NCBI RefSeq assembly: GCF_009870125.1
Contig: NC_046679.1
Location: 30,132,001-30,196,000, forward strand
Source: Drosophila pseudoobscura
Taxonomy: Eukaryota; Arthropoda; Insecta; Diptera; Drosophilidae
Length of the DNA: 64,000 nt
Reading direction: 5' to 3'
Positions within the stretch are counted from its first letter, which is position 1. Each line of letters begins with the position of its first letter. This document shows positions 13,201-22,599 of the stretch, in pieces. Position numbers and translations under genes: made by a program. The notes under the pieces were generated by a model. It ran no database searches. It was not told the DNA's origin and was given only the letters and a program-made list of their open reading frames with translations.

Positions 13201-13677
13201 TAGCTTTCGGGTATTCCTGTATCTTATAGTACATACGGGCCACCGCCATACCCTTGACATCGCGCTAAAAGTGTGCGAAATAAAAAAAAGAAAAAAGAAT
13301 TAGACAAATGTCGCCTAACCTAACTTTTCAAAGGCATCAATCATACGGGGCCAAACATTGCAGAAGCTCTTTGGGAAATTAATATTATATCTGTGCAATC
13401 TCTGTGCACAAGGACATGTGATAGAAAAGCGCGCAATTTTCATTTGAAAGATGCATCCCTTTGTGGGTATACACGGGCCCCGGGCCGCCCCGAATTGACG
13501 CCGCACGCACACACTCAAACATCTCTACACATACATGGCGCCAATGGCGGCACGGCGCCGACTATTTCGCAACTTTTGCAGAAAGAAATTCCAATGCATA
13601 ATTACCAACTGTCCGGGCGGCAATTTGCCAAGTATTTTGTGGACTTGCTCGTCCACCTCCTTCCTAGTGGTCCACAT
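4295..13677 (-). CDS. Nup358: Nup358/RanBP2, cytoplasmic filament nucleoporin
   Basis: Six exons: 13677-13606, 13264-10147, 9656-6487, 6421-5578, 5515-4712, 4641-4295, about 2784 aa, all phases consistent. The N-terminal TPR-like region (from [11 protein letters not shown]; repeats after residue 25) is followed by an alpha-helical region and a coiled segment near residues 900-960. Then come FG/FGF-rich stretches and four Ran-binding domains (about 1336-1470, 1662-1800, 2109-2240, 2620-2773), each with an EEDE core and a W-KERG motif. Two RanBP2-type zinc fingers (WSC-x2-C-x10-C-x2-C, about 1840 and 1960) lie between RBD2 and RBD3. The vertebrate SUMO E3 repeat and cyclophilin domain are absent, as I recall for flies. 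The protein forms cytoplasmic pore filaments that bind RanGTP and transport receptors. Nup37 lies about 1 kb upstream on the same strand. Confidence 0.95.
9657..10146 (-). repeat. Nup358 intron 2 with a degenerate internal repeat
   Basis: This 490-bp intron repeats a loose motif on the plus strand, roughly gacagctNtaagNgtgtcatagc, with variants near 9786, 9815, 9940, 9982 and 10038. Spacing is irregular. It is not open across its length, so it is not an unrecognised coding repeat. Confidence 0.5.
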
Positions 13678-13929
13678 ATCTTATGTATTGGTTATCTCCC
13701 TTCAAATGGCAAACTTTTCACGTCTTGCTAAAATGTGTCTCGCGCTTTGCTTTTAACTAGCTCGGTTCAACAACGTTTGCTCAAGCAGGAATTTGCCAAA
13801 ACCAGAAAATATGATCACTTCTAGCTCGGCAATTCCAAGATTAACACGCTTCACTGGTTTGCTGTTCAAATCAACTCGTATATATTACTTAATTAATATT
13901 TAAAGAAAAATGCTTGACGCAGTCAGCAC

Positions 13930-14180
13930 TGCAAAAGACCGGGACCAGTGTGTAAATACCAAAAAAAACGGTCTCATTTTCAAAATATACCAAAAATATA
14001 CTGACAAATTCAAGTTATATTTTACATATTCCTCGTTTTTGATATTCCGTTGAATATTACTAGCTAAATAGAACATTTAGCCCTGCCCACTTAAGTTGAG
14101 TCCGTTGATGTATCAATTTTCTACTTAACTGGCTAGTTTTTAGTACTTGCTCTTATTTTATTTTGACTAAAACAAGGCTT
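13930..14180 (-). repeat. Promoter-associated dispersed repeat, copy 1 (upstream of Nup358)
   Basis: Read on the minus strand, this copy runs from a GCAAGTAC-like start, through the core GGAATATGTAAAATATAAC, to blocks of TTTGGTATATTTTG and TTTGGTATTTAC at its gene-proximal end. The proximal end lies about 285 bp from the Nup358 start codon. The same order of blocks occurs upstream of Cap-H2 and MED7. The GGTATWTTT blocks resemble Drosophila core-promoter Motif 6. Confidence 0.65.
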
Positions 14181-14451
14181 AAACAAAATAGTTCAACAAA
14201 AAAACAGTCGCAAAATTTTGCTGGTATTTAAAGACGAGGCGTGTATAGGCCTTTGTACACCCTATTTTGTTAATTTTATATGAAGATAAAACTTAATTTA
14301 TAATGACCTTTTCTCATATATTCATGTATATTATTGGATATATTAATCTCGATCCTGATACCTACGGAGCCTGGGATGACAAACATTTTCTCACCTCCAT
14401 CATATCCTTTTCCCTAGGGTATGAAAATGAGTGTTGCCAGGAATCATTGTT

Positions 14452-14640
14452 GCCATCCTCGTTTTTGATCTTCCGTCGAATATTACTAAATCTCTCAGCT
14501 TTGTCCACATAACTGGCTTATTCTAAATAATTGCTTTTATTGGATTTTGCGTAAAAAAGGTTTTAGCGAATTACGTCGAAACGAAAGAGGATAATCGTTC
14601 ATATTCCTCGATCTTTATATTCCGAGGAATATTACAATAA
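14452..14640 (-). repeat. Promoter-associated dispersed repeat, copy 2 and a fragment
   Basis: A second, more diverged copy in the same orientation as copy 1 shares the stretch around TTGATCTTCCGTCGAATATT and the TTGCTTTTATTGGATTTTGC block. A truncated third start (ATTCCTCGATCTTTATATTCC) follows near 14601. It lacks a clear GGTATATTT end. It sits in the 3' flank of Nup37. Confidence 0.55.
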
Positions 14641-14682
14641 TAAGTACTAGAGGACAATTTTTGTAATTTTATTTGTTAGAAT

Positions 14683-15908
14683 TCACTTCATTTGCACTTT
14701 CCAGAAAAGCAATTTCCTATCCGATGCCGCACTAATGTACGGCAGCCTCTGATGCCAGGCCAATCCTGCGTACGTTTTTAAACCGGCTACAAGCAGCGGC
14801 ACAGTAGATTTTGCTCCAAAAACTTTGAGCGTAACACCCGGCCGTCCGATGCTGGCCAGAATCGCTTCTGAGCTACCGGCAGAAAAGCGAACCACCCGGC
14901 CGCCGTCCTCATGGATCTGCTTGACGTCGGCGGGTACAAATGGACGATTAAGGTCCCAGGTGATGACATCGCCTCCCGCCAGAGCAGAGACAAACAGGCG
15001 ATTGCTCTGGGCCCAGTCGGCGGACATCAGGGGAAACTTTGGAGATTCCACGGACAGAACGGTCTGGTTCTGCCTTACGTTATAGAGATGGATGATACCT
15101 GAAAGTTGGCGAGTTGGCTTAACATCAGGTGGTCCATTAGTGAATCAATTGGCTTCAAACGCACCTCTCTTTTCGGCAACTAGCACCTTTTCGTTATCAT
15201 CCGGATGGCTCTTGATCGACATTCCCGCCGAGGATAGGCAGAAGGTGATGACGTTCTCCGCCTCTGCGGCGGTGCTCCAGAACCGGCATGTAAAGTCATC
15301 GCTGACCGAGGCCAGAAACACTCCTTCGCACACCCAGGATATGTCGTTCACGTAGTCGGTGTGTCCCTTCAGGGTGTCGAACGTGTTGTACTGATCTACA
15401 TCCGTGCGAAATATCTTCATGTCAGTGCCAAGGGCGGCGCAAAATGTCACATTGTTGGGAGTGCTGTTCAGAGAAGTGTCCGGAGAGAATGTGATGGCGC
15501 TAACGAAGCGTCCATCCCTATCACCCAGCTCCAAGTCCTGCAGATGATGCCACAAGAACTCGCCGCTCTCCTCCTACAGTTACAAGCTTCGATTTAATTC
15601 AATATTTAGGCGATGCACTGAGTATACTTGCCGGCAGTCCAACCACAATCAAGCAGATGCGTCTTTCCAGAGCCACAGCGATCAGGTTGCAGGCAAAGTC
15701 ATTTGCGCATATTTCGTAGCACTGAATCTGCTCATTCAAGTCTATGGTGTGATCGGGTCCTGAAACAGTTCGCATTTCTTCTTATTTATATAGTTTGATC
15801 GAATAAATGCAATAAAAACCCGGTGCCTGTCTTGCAAAAAATTTTACCCTAACGCCATTCCTCACCATAACGGTGTTTTACAGCACTAAAATCACTGAAT
15901 CTCGGCAT
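14683..15908 (-). CDS. Nup37: Nup37, WD-repeat subunit of the Nup107-160 complex
   Basis: Exons 15908-15866, 15759-15632, 15573-15165, 15098-14683 give 331 aa, close to the roughly 326 aa of human NUP37. WD-like repeats appear as GHTDYVNDISW followed by SVSDDFTCRFW, then ALAGGDVITWDL and SDRKLLFWKV. This fits a single beta-propeller of the Y-shaped pore scaffold. Intron 2 appears to use a GC donor (CCG|GCAAGT at 15631), because the nearby GTATAC would break the frame. The first exon codes only 14 residues and begins MPRFSDFS, next to the RpS27 promoter. Identification rests on the repeats, length and neighbourhood with Nup358 and RpS27. Confidence 0.85.
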
Positions 15909-15989
15909 ATTTTAGTGCTTTTTCTGCCGAGCTAAGCTAGCTGCGAATTACACTACTTCCTTTTCCGTGTTAGCTGTGAAAGAAAAAAC
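15909..15989. promoter_or_regulatory. Compact bidirectional promoter between Nup37 and RpS27
   Basis: Only 81 bp separate the two start codons. The plus strand contains the pyrimidine tract CTTCCTTTTCC near 15957, a TOP-type start expected for a ribosomal protein gene. Both 5' UTRs must be very short or overlap. Confidence 0.6.
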
Positions 15990-16732
15990 ATGCCGGTGGG
16001 TGTCAAATGAATCTAAAAAATGGTTTTAAACAAAGAAAACCAGCAACTGGCATTGCAAGAAGCATGCAGAGCGCACCGCCACAGTGTCTAGTGCTCAAGA
16101 AATGTGTGTTTTGTGTGAAAATCGCAGATGCCACCCCAAAAACAGTCTCGGAAACTGCGAACGTCTGACCAGCTTCTTGCCGTGTATTGGTGTTGTCCCC
16201 ACGCGTGGCATGCGCCCAAGAAGTTGCAAACAATTGTGAAATGATACGGATTTTGCGATTTTGCATGAAATTGTGACTGTTGCCAACACAATTCGTGTCA
16301 ATTCATTCAACTTAACCTAGAAAAATGACATTTGCGAATTTCTGTTGTTGTACGAATGAATTTTGTTGATGCGAGAATTGACCATACCATACGATTGTGT
16401 CCACTTTCAGCTAGCAAAAGATTTACTGCACCCTCTGCCCGCTGAGGAGAAACGCAAGCACAAGCTGAAGCGTCTGGTCCAGCACCCGAACTCGTACTTC
16501 ATGGACGTGAAATGCCCTGGCTGCTACAGAATCACAACTGTGTTCAGTCATGCACAGGGCGTCGTGGTCTGCGCTGGCTGCGCCACTATTCTGTGCCAGC
16601 CAACTGGAGGACGTGCCAAGCTGACAGAAGGTAAGAACCGGACCCCATTGCCCATGAGCTCCCACTTGGGTCCATAACTAAATTGTTTCATTGTTCGTTT
16701 CAGGCTGCTCGTTCCGCAGGAAGCCACAGTAA
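15990..16732 (+). CDS. RpS27: Ribosomal protein S27 (eS27)
   Basis: Three coding exons: 15990-15995 (ATGCCG only), 16411-16630 and 16704-16732, giving exactly 84 aa. Cys 37, 40, 56 and 59 (CPGC and CAGC) form the C4 zinc ribbon of the family, and the C-terminus is CSFRRKPQ. The start is fixed by the family sequence MPLAKDLL, which requires the two-codon first exon and a 415-bp intron. The protein belongs to the small ribosomal subunit. The gene is transcribed divergently from Nup37 with a TOP-like pyrimidine tract just upstream. Confidence 0.97.
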
Positions 16733-17358
16733 AATGGTACTCTTCTTGGATGAACCACAAATTATTAATTTTTTAATAAAAACTAAAACGTAAAGAATCC
16801 ACACGAAAATCATCAACTCTTTCATTCGACAATGTGTACCACATCGCTTTTCTAGACGCCGCCGCTGTTCCCAAGGGATTGATTTGTGAGAAGCGAAGCC
16901 TGAAAGGCGAGCCGCCAAACAGAATAAAAGCCGCAAGCAGCAGGAGCAGCGACAATTTTTATATTAAGTAGTTTTTAAACTGGCATGTAGACGCAACCAA
17001 AACGTTTGAACTACGGAGAAGGATTTAACTGTGTGGCTGTAAAATAGAAAGAAAGCTTGTAATATAAAAATTCCTGCCTTTCTTTGGTTCATTGTGCTTT
17101 GTAAATTAAAGAATTAACGATCTTGTGGTTGGTAACGTGAAAAAGAGAGCCCTGTCGGTGCGTATTTGTTGTTTATGATGTGTGATGATAGTGCTGGGCC
17201 CATTTGGGAGGTACTTATGATTATATTATCTAGTTTTCTCTCAAATCGTGCTTCCCTGGATCCCACTGACGCAGTCCAGTTTATTCTATATATTCGTAGT
17301 AAATATGATCGTACAATTTATTTTCAAACGATTGGCGCGCATCGTATTTAGTCGATAG

Positions 17359-17366
17359 TATCGATA
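17359..17366. promoter_or_regulatory. DRE (TATCGATA)
   Basis: Exact DREF-binding octamer within GTCGATAGTATCGATAGCC, preceded by TTGGCGCGC, an E2F-like site. A similar combination in the opposite orientation lies at 53658-53700. It is 560 bp upstream of bam, so its target is uncertain. Confidence 0.45.
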
Positions 17367-17747
17367 GCCGTTTGGTGGGACATGCTCTCTTTTTCGTCGT
17401 TGGATATCCTCTCTTAGTGGAGGGATTTTTCGTCGTAACAATTCCCCTGCGACAATGGGATCCTGGGAAAAAGCAGAAACTATATTTTGCAGTTTTGAGA
17501 TCGTTATATACATACACAGTACTCCAATCATATGCCTAAATGGGTCTAAAACATGTCAGTCTGAGACAGTCATTAGTTATGTTTTAAATCAGGAAAAAAG
17601 AATCTTAATGTTAATTGAATGAATGAAATTGTTTACCAGCACTACAACCTTGTAGAAAATTGATTAATGAATAATCCGGCTAAAATATTCAAATTTGAAT
17701 CCTAACGCCCGCATACGATCGATTACTACGACGCACTCGATAGTTGC

Positions 17748-17755
17748 TATCGATA
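17748..17755. promoter_or_regulatory. DRE (TATCGATA) in the bam promoter
   Basis: Exact octamer 170 bp upstream of the chosen bam start codon, with a half-site (TCGATAG) ten bases before it. Position and orientation fit a bam core-promoter element. Confidence 0.5.
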
Positions 17756-17924
17756 GCAGTTCGTGCAATTGGCGCCCAATCGTGACGTCCACTTAAAAGC
17801 CAGACTGCGCGGCGGCATCAAAAATCTCCAGACAGCTTGGCTCCGCGCCTTTTTCGCACAAAAACAATTCTCGAGACTGCAATTTCTAAGCGCAAAAGTT
17901 TTCCACCCTTTTTTTGTTAAAAAT

Positions 17925-19369
17925 ATGGACTTCGAAGACAAGATTCTGGAAGAGAATTTCATGGATATTGGTTCAAAGCTGTGCTCTTTGCTGGAATCCA
18001 ATGAGAACTCGACGGAGCTGGAGCCGGAGCCTCGTGCTGGAAATTCCTCGGGGAGCACCTCGCACATCGTGCTGGCCGAACTGCAAGCTAATTTAAAAAA
18101 CTTGAATTTGGAAAATGCTCCTCACTTTGAGTTCCACGGCTACGGGTGCCACGCTTTGACCAAGAGGACCCGCGACACCGAGGAGCCAATTATGAACGGG
18201 TGCTATCGAAAGAAGTCAAGGTCGGTGTCGTGGTCGGGTGCTGCCACTTCTGGTCAGTGGCAGCAGCATAGCCAACAGCAGCGGCAGCAGCAGCTGCAAA
18301 GGGAGACTCAATTCAATGTGGCCCAACTGACTCCGATGATGCGTTCCATTGGCCTACGTGGCGATTGGTGAGTGCAGTGCTGAATGGCGACCCATGAAGT
18401 GCTTCCAATATTCATGTGTGTGTGTTTTCTTCCCTTCCACAGCGTGGAGCACAATGCCGTTGTTCGTGTGATGAATCTTTTTAAATCGCTGCATGACCAC
18501 ATGAACCAGGACCTGGGCTTCGGGCCCGAAAACTCATTTCCATCGGACTATCTGTTTGATCTGCCCAAGAAGCGCACCATGCCCTATAGCCTGAATCTGC
18601 GCTATCAGGTGGAGGTGCTGTGCAGCAAGGCGGATCGTTTTCTGGCCTGCCAGCGGCGCATGCTGGAGGCCAATCGCCACTTTGACTATGTAAAGTACTC
18701 GGAGGGCGACAAACTTATCAAGGGATCGTTAAATTTCCTAAGGTTGTTTAAGCAGTTCTCCAAATCCACATTGCGCCATCGGAATGGCAAGTTCTTGGGA
18801 CCTGCAGCCATTTGTAAGTGCCATACAATCCATCATTAATCAGAGACATCAATCATCTAGTTTTCATTTTAGCTAATGCCCAAAAGCTGGAGGACTCGCT
18901 CATAAATCTGCGAGAGTGGCTGCGCTCGGCCTTTCTCTGCGTGTATGTGTTTAACTGGGAAATGGATCATGAGCATCGCTATTCGGCCGCCATGACCCAA
19001 AACTACAATGCACTCATGAACAAGGCAATGGATTTGGCTGCCACTGAGCTGAAGGCGGCCCAACCCAAGCAGCTTAGCCCAGAGGAGCAGCTAATCGCCC
19101 ATCGTTATAAGCTGCATAATGTCGTCATGTGTGCAGCAGAGAATGACGACTTCCTGTCGGCACTCCTCAGCAATCCAGACATCTACTTTCCACCGGAAGT
19201 TCGGGCCATGTGCGATCCCCCAGAAGACGCTGCTAAAGCTGAAGCTGAGCCCGAAGTTCCAATGGGAGGGATTGATTTGCTGGACATTAGCGATTTGCTG
19301 GAGCCCTCATCGCCACCAAAGCGTCATACTGCAACACGTCGCTTTAAACCCTTGTGCTTCCGGAGCTAA
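17925..19369 (+). CDS. bam: Bag of marbles, germline differentiation factor
   Basis: Exons 17925-18367, 18443-18813 and 18873-19369 give 436 aa. Conserved Bam blocks are visible: EFHGYGC, GLRGDC-VEHNAVVRVMNLF, SLHDHMNQDLGF, PSDYLFDLP, NRHFDY, VFNWEMDHEHRYS, NPDIYFPP and the C-terminus PLCFRS. The frame stays open upstream to 17763, but the ATG at 17925 best matches the expected N-terminus before the EENF block. A Gln-rich insert near residues 107-120 and the PEST-like acidic tail are lineage-variable. In flies Bam acts with Bgcn to repress translation of self-renewal factors and trigger cystoblast differentiation. Bam evolves quickly, so recognition rests on the conserved blocks and on its neighbours RpS27 and takeout. 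Confidence 0.93.
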
Positions 19370-19778
19370 AGGAAAGAAGAGAAGAAATATCAACAGCATA
19401 AAGCAACGATAATCAAAAGTAAGAAGATATAGCTTTATAATTTACACATGGAGGGTACACCAACGATGAATGTTTTTCAATCAAAGCCCAGAAGAATTTG
19501 GCAAAATCTGCTTTTACATGTCCATTTGTAAGCACTAAAAGATAGAATTTTTGTAAAAACGTTTAATTTTTAATTTGTTTGTAGTTTTGTAAGCAGACAC
19601 AACCCTTTGATTGTATTTGTCAACTGAATGTACTTCCTATATTTGGATTAAGTTGAAACTTTTTTCTACAAGGAACTTTTATATTTTGAGTTTGAAATTC
19701 AATTAAATATTTGCACATTCCACCAGTTGAACTAAAAAACAATATTAATTGAACTAGGGGTGGGGTGCTCTATCCATT

Positions 19779-20733
19779 CTACACTATGAATAGCTCCTCT
19801 AGGGGTGTCTTGCCAAAGGTTTTGTTCAGCACCGACTTGACTATCAGACCCATGGCCTCGGAAATGCTGGGCTTCAGCTCATTGAAGATTTCTTGCCAGT
19901 TCTCGTTGATCAGAATGTGCATGTTTTCGCTGAGATCCTTCTGGCCATGGAAGAGACCCTCCAACTTGTAGCTAACATGCGAGGGATCGACCTGCAACTT
20001 GATGTCCGTAACTTCAGCGAAGGTGTGATGTCCGCCCTTAGATATGGGCCTCAATGTGATCAAAGAATGGATTTTGCAGTGCTCTGGGGAAGGGGAGGGA
20101 GAGAATGAGTGAGATTCTTTGGGGTTGTTAGCTGTAAGCTTACTCAATACGATCTCGGCCCTTCCCTTGCCCACAATGGGCAGAATAAGCACCTTGCCGT
20201 CCACTGAGTAAGGTCCCTTGAAGGCCAGTTCGGGTGCCTCCATCACAAACTCAATTGGATTGCTAAGATCAAGAGAGAATCCCCTAGAGAACCATGGATA
20301 GAGTTAGCGTTGAGTGGGAATCATTATCAAGGATTAGCTTACCCCAATCGCTTGGCTCTGGCCCGTGACAGGCCCAACAAGTCCACCTCCGTGAAGCTCA
20401 GATCAATACTGACCGGACTGTGTGGATTCCGGCCAATAGTGAACTTGGTTACGTGCAGTGGATCCAATGGTATCAGTCCCAGCTCCTTGATGCCGCTCTG
20501 GGCGTGGTTTTTCAGCACAAAATTCACGCCATTCAACACACACTCATTGTCCTTAATTGCGCATCTCTGGATACCAGCGGCTGCAACAGAAACAATAGAA
20601 TTTCAATTAGGAAACCAATTTCAATTACAAGGAAGCAGGACTCACGGAGATCAGAGGCGTGCCCGCGGACGGATATAGTCAGGCAGCTGAGCAGAGGCAG
20701 CAGCAGCAGGACTAAGCTAAAATTTCTCTCCAT
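19779..20733 (-). CDS. Takeout/JHBP-family secreted protein (CG11854-like by position)
   Basis: Exons 20733-20646, 20580-20343, 20283-20144 and 20083-19779 give 256 aa. The start MERNFSLVLLLLPLLS opens a signal peptide, although the frame extends further upstream. Two N-terminal cysteines (CAIKDNEC) make the family's disulphide. The JHBP fold motifs PLDPLHVTKF, GPYSVDGKVLILPI and the final TPLEELFIV follow. Intron 3 is open in frame, but its donor GTAAGC and acceptor CCCCAG match the takeout intron at the same position, so it is taken as removed. Family members bind small hydrophobic ligands in haemolymph. Ligand unknown. The name comes from gene order recalled from melanogaster. Confidence 0.85.
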
Positions 20734-21640
20734 TATGATCGCTGTTGAATGTAATTGAAGACTGTCTCGCTGGCCCTGAAATTGGCCCACCTTTATAGTC
20801 GGTTTTGATCGTTCTCCTGGCCAGTTCCTACGTCGCGACATTTCAATTGAAATTTTGTGTCCGAGTGTGAATTTAAATGGTATCGTATCATGTGCTTTGT
20901 TGCTGCTGTAAACCGCTTTTGCGTTTTAAGTGACAGAGAATCTCACTTTAGACGAAGTCGAGACTGAGTCAGTGCAGTCTCGGTAAATGGTAAATGGATT
21001 ATAAACAGAAACCGGCGCCCCAGATGAATATGAGTGAGATGTTATTACCGGTAGATTTATTTTACGACTCCCTTTAATGAACTACCGATGTGAACTTGCT
21101 GATCTTGCATGGGATGGTGTTTCTCAGTTCCAGTTCCAGTCCCAATGCCAATGACACTGTAATTGTCCCGCCCCCCAATGCACCTATCCCTCTCCTAATC
21201 ACGTTTTGCCGGCTGATTTGTGCATATATATGCAAATTTTCCACGGGGAGTTTAAACATTATTCATTAAGCCATCGCTCGGGAGCGCCTTTGACATACTT
21301 TAATTGCGTTTAATGAATTGAGAGGCTGACAACTTGTTAACAGGCAACATTTTCTGACCGTAGGGTCATCATACTAGCAAATAAAATACATGCAATATTT
21401 CCTTGTAGGTCAAGATGTCTATGTCAGATGCCTTGCACCACATACTTTCAGGCTGGAGTCGGAATGCTTGGATTATATGCATGATCCACCTTTGGGAATA
21501 GGTTCTCCACTTATTCTAACATCTTAATGACTCTGATTTATAGCACTCATTTAATCTAATGATGATTGCAAAGTATTCGTGTTATTTCGGACAACTAAAA
21601 TCGAACTAGGGCAAAGTTTATTTCTATGGATATTAAAGTA
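20734..21640. other. Spacer between the CG11854-like gene and takeout
   Basis: 900 bp containing the upstream gene's promoter and the takeout 3' end. No coding frame is supported. Confidence 0.45.
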
Positions 21641-22599
21641 TTAGCTACTCTCTTCCGCGGCAAAATACTTGGCATATGGATACTTGGAGAAAACTCTCGT
21701 GATCAGGGGCTGGTATAACGCGGCAAAAGCTTTCTCGATTGTCTCCTTCGTCTCACTAAAGATGGCGGCCCCGTTCTCGTTGAGGAATGTGTTCATTGTG
21801 TCGCCCAGGATCTTGTCACCGTTAAAGAGGTTGCTAAAGTGATAGTGTTGGCTCTTTGGTTTCAAGTAATACTGCAAATCGGTGGCTTCCATGTAAATCT
21901 CTCCATTCTTTTCCACTGGCTTGCCGATGAAACTGACTTTCAAATCCGTTCCAACTGAAAAACATAGAAAAATATATTGAATTTAGTGAAGATCTTACGG
22001 GGAAACATTCGTCTAAACTTACTCAACGTCATGTTGCTGTGGCCGGAGCCGCTTATGGGCAGGACCAGGACCTGGCCCTTGATGGAGTATTCACCCACCA
22101 GGGAGTACACCTTAGAGGTCATTATCATTTCGTGTTTCGTGGCGATTTCCTTGCCGAATCCTCTGTGTAAAGGGTTTACAAATGTACATATGTGAAATCT
22201 TTTTGCCTCGTTTTGGAACGTTTTTGAGAACTTACCTGATCTTTTTGAAGCGCAGATCCTTATTGCCAAACAGTTTGTTGTTCGTAAACGTAAGATCTAT
22301 CCTCACTGGGCTCCTATCGTCGCCCTGCTTGAGGACCATCCTATCCACCGCCAAAGGATCCAACTGGACCAGGTTCAGGCTGTCATCCCCTTCGGTTGCC
22401 TTCTCCGTTATTAGCCTGTTGCAAAACTTCACAAAACATTCTGTGTCTCCGTATTTGCACGGCTTCGGATCATTGGCTGGGGGCGAATCGAGAGTGTTAG
22501 TGTATCTGTAAGGCTGAGTCCTGGCAATTCATTCTTACGGAAATAGGCCTGCACGGCCATTGCCAGGCACAGGACGAGGGGAAGAACGATACGCGACAT
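21641..22599 (-). CDS. to: Takeout, circadian/feeding-linked JHBP-family protein
   Basis: Exons 22599-22539, 22476-22236, 22162-22023 and 21954-21641 give 251 aa, against about 249 in melanogaster as I recall. The signal peptide is [18 protein letters not shown]. Diagnostic takeout blocks follow: [62 protein letters not shown] and the C-terminal SKYPYAKYF. The exon junctions coincide with those of the upstream paralogue. Takeout is secreted, probably binds a hydrophobic ligand, and affects feeding, starvation response and male courtship. I found no canonical CACGTG E-box in the first 300 bp upstream. Confidence 0.93.

Larger units (their letters stand above)
16733..17924. other. RpS27 to bam intergenic region
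   Basis: 1.2 kb without a convincing open frame. It should hold the RpS27 3' end and the bam promoter. Two exact DRE sites lie here (17359-17366 and 17748-17755). No RNA gene was recognised. Confidence 0.5.

Noticed and set aside
16003-16310. Overlapping minus-strand open frames within RpS27 intron 1
   Set aside because: Three short overlapping frames with no homology, located inside an intron of a well-supported gene.
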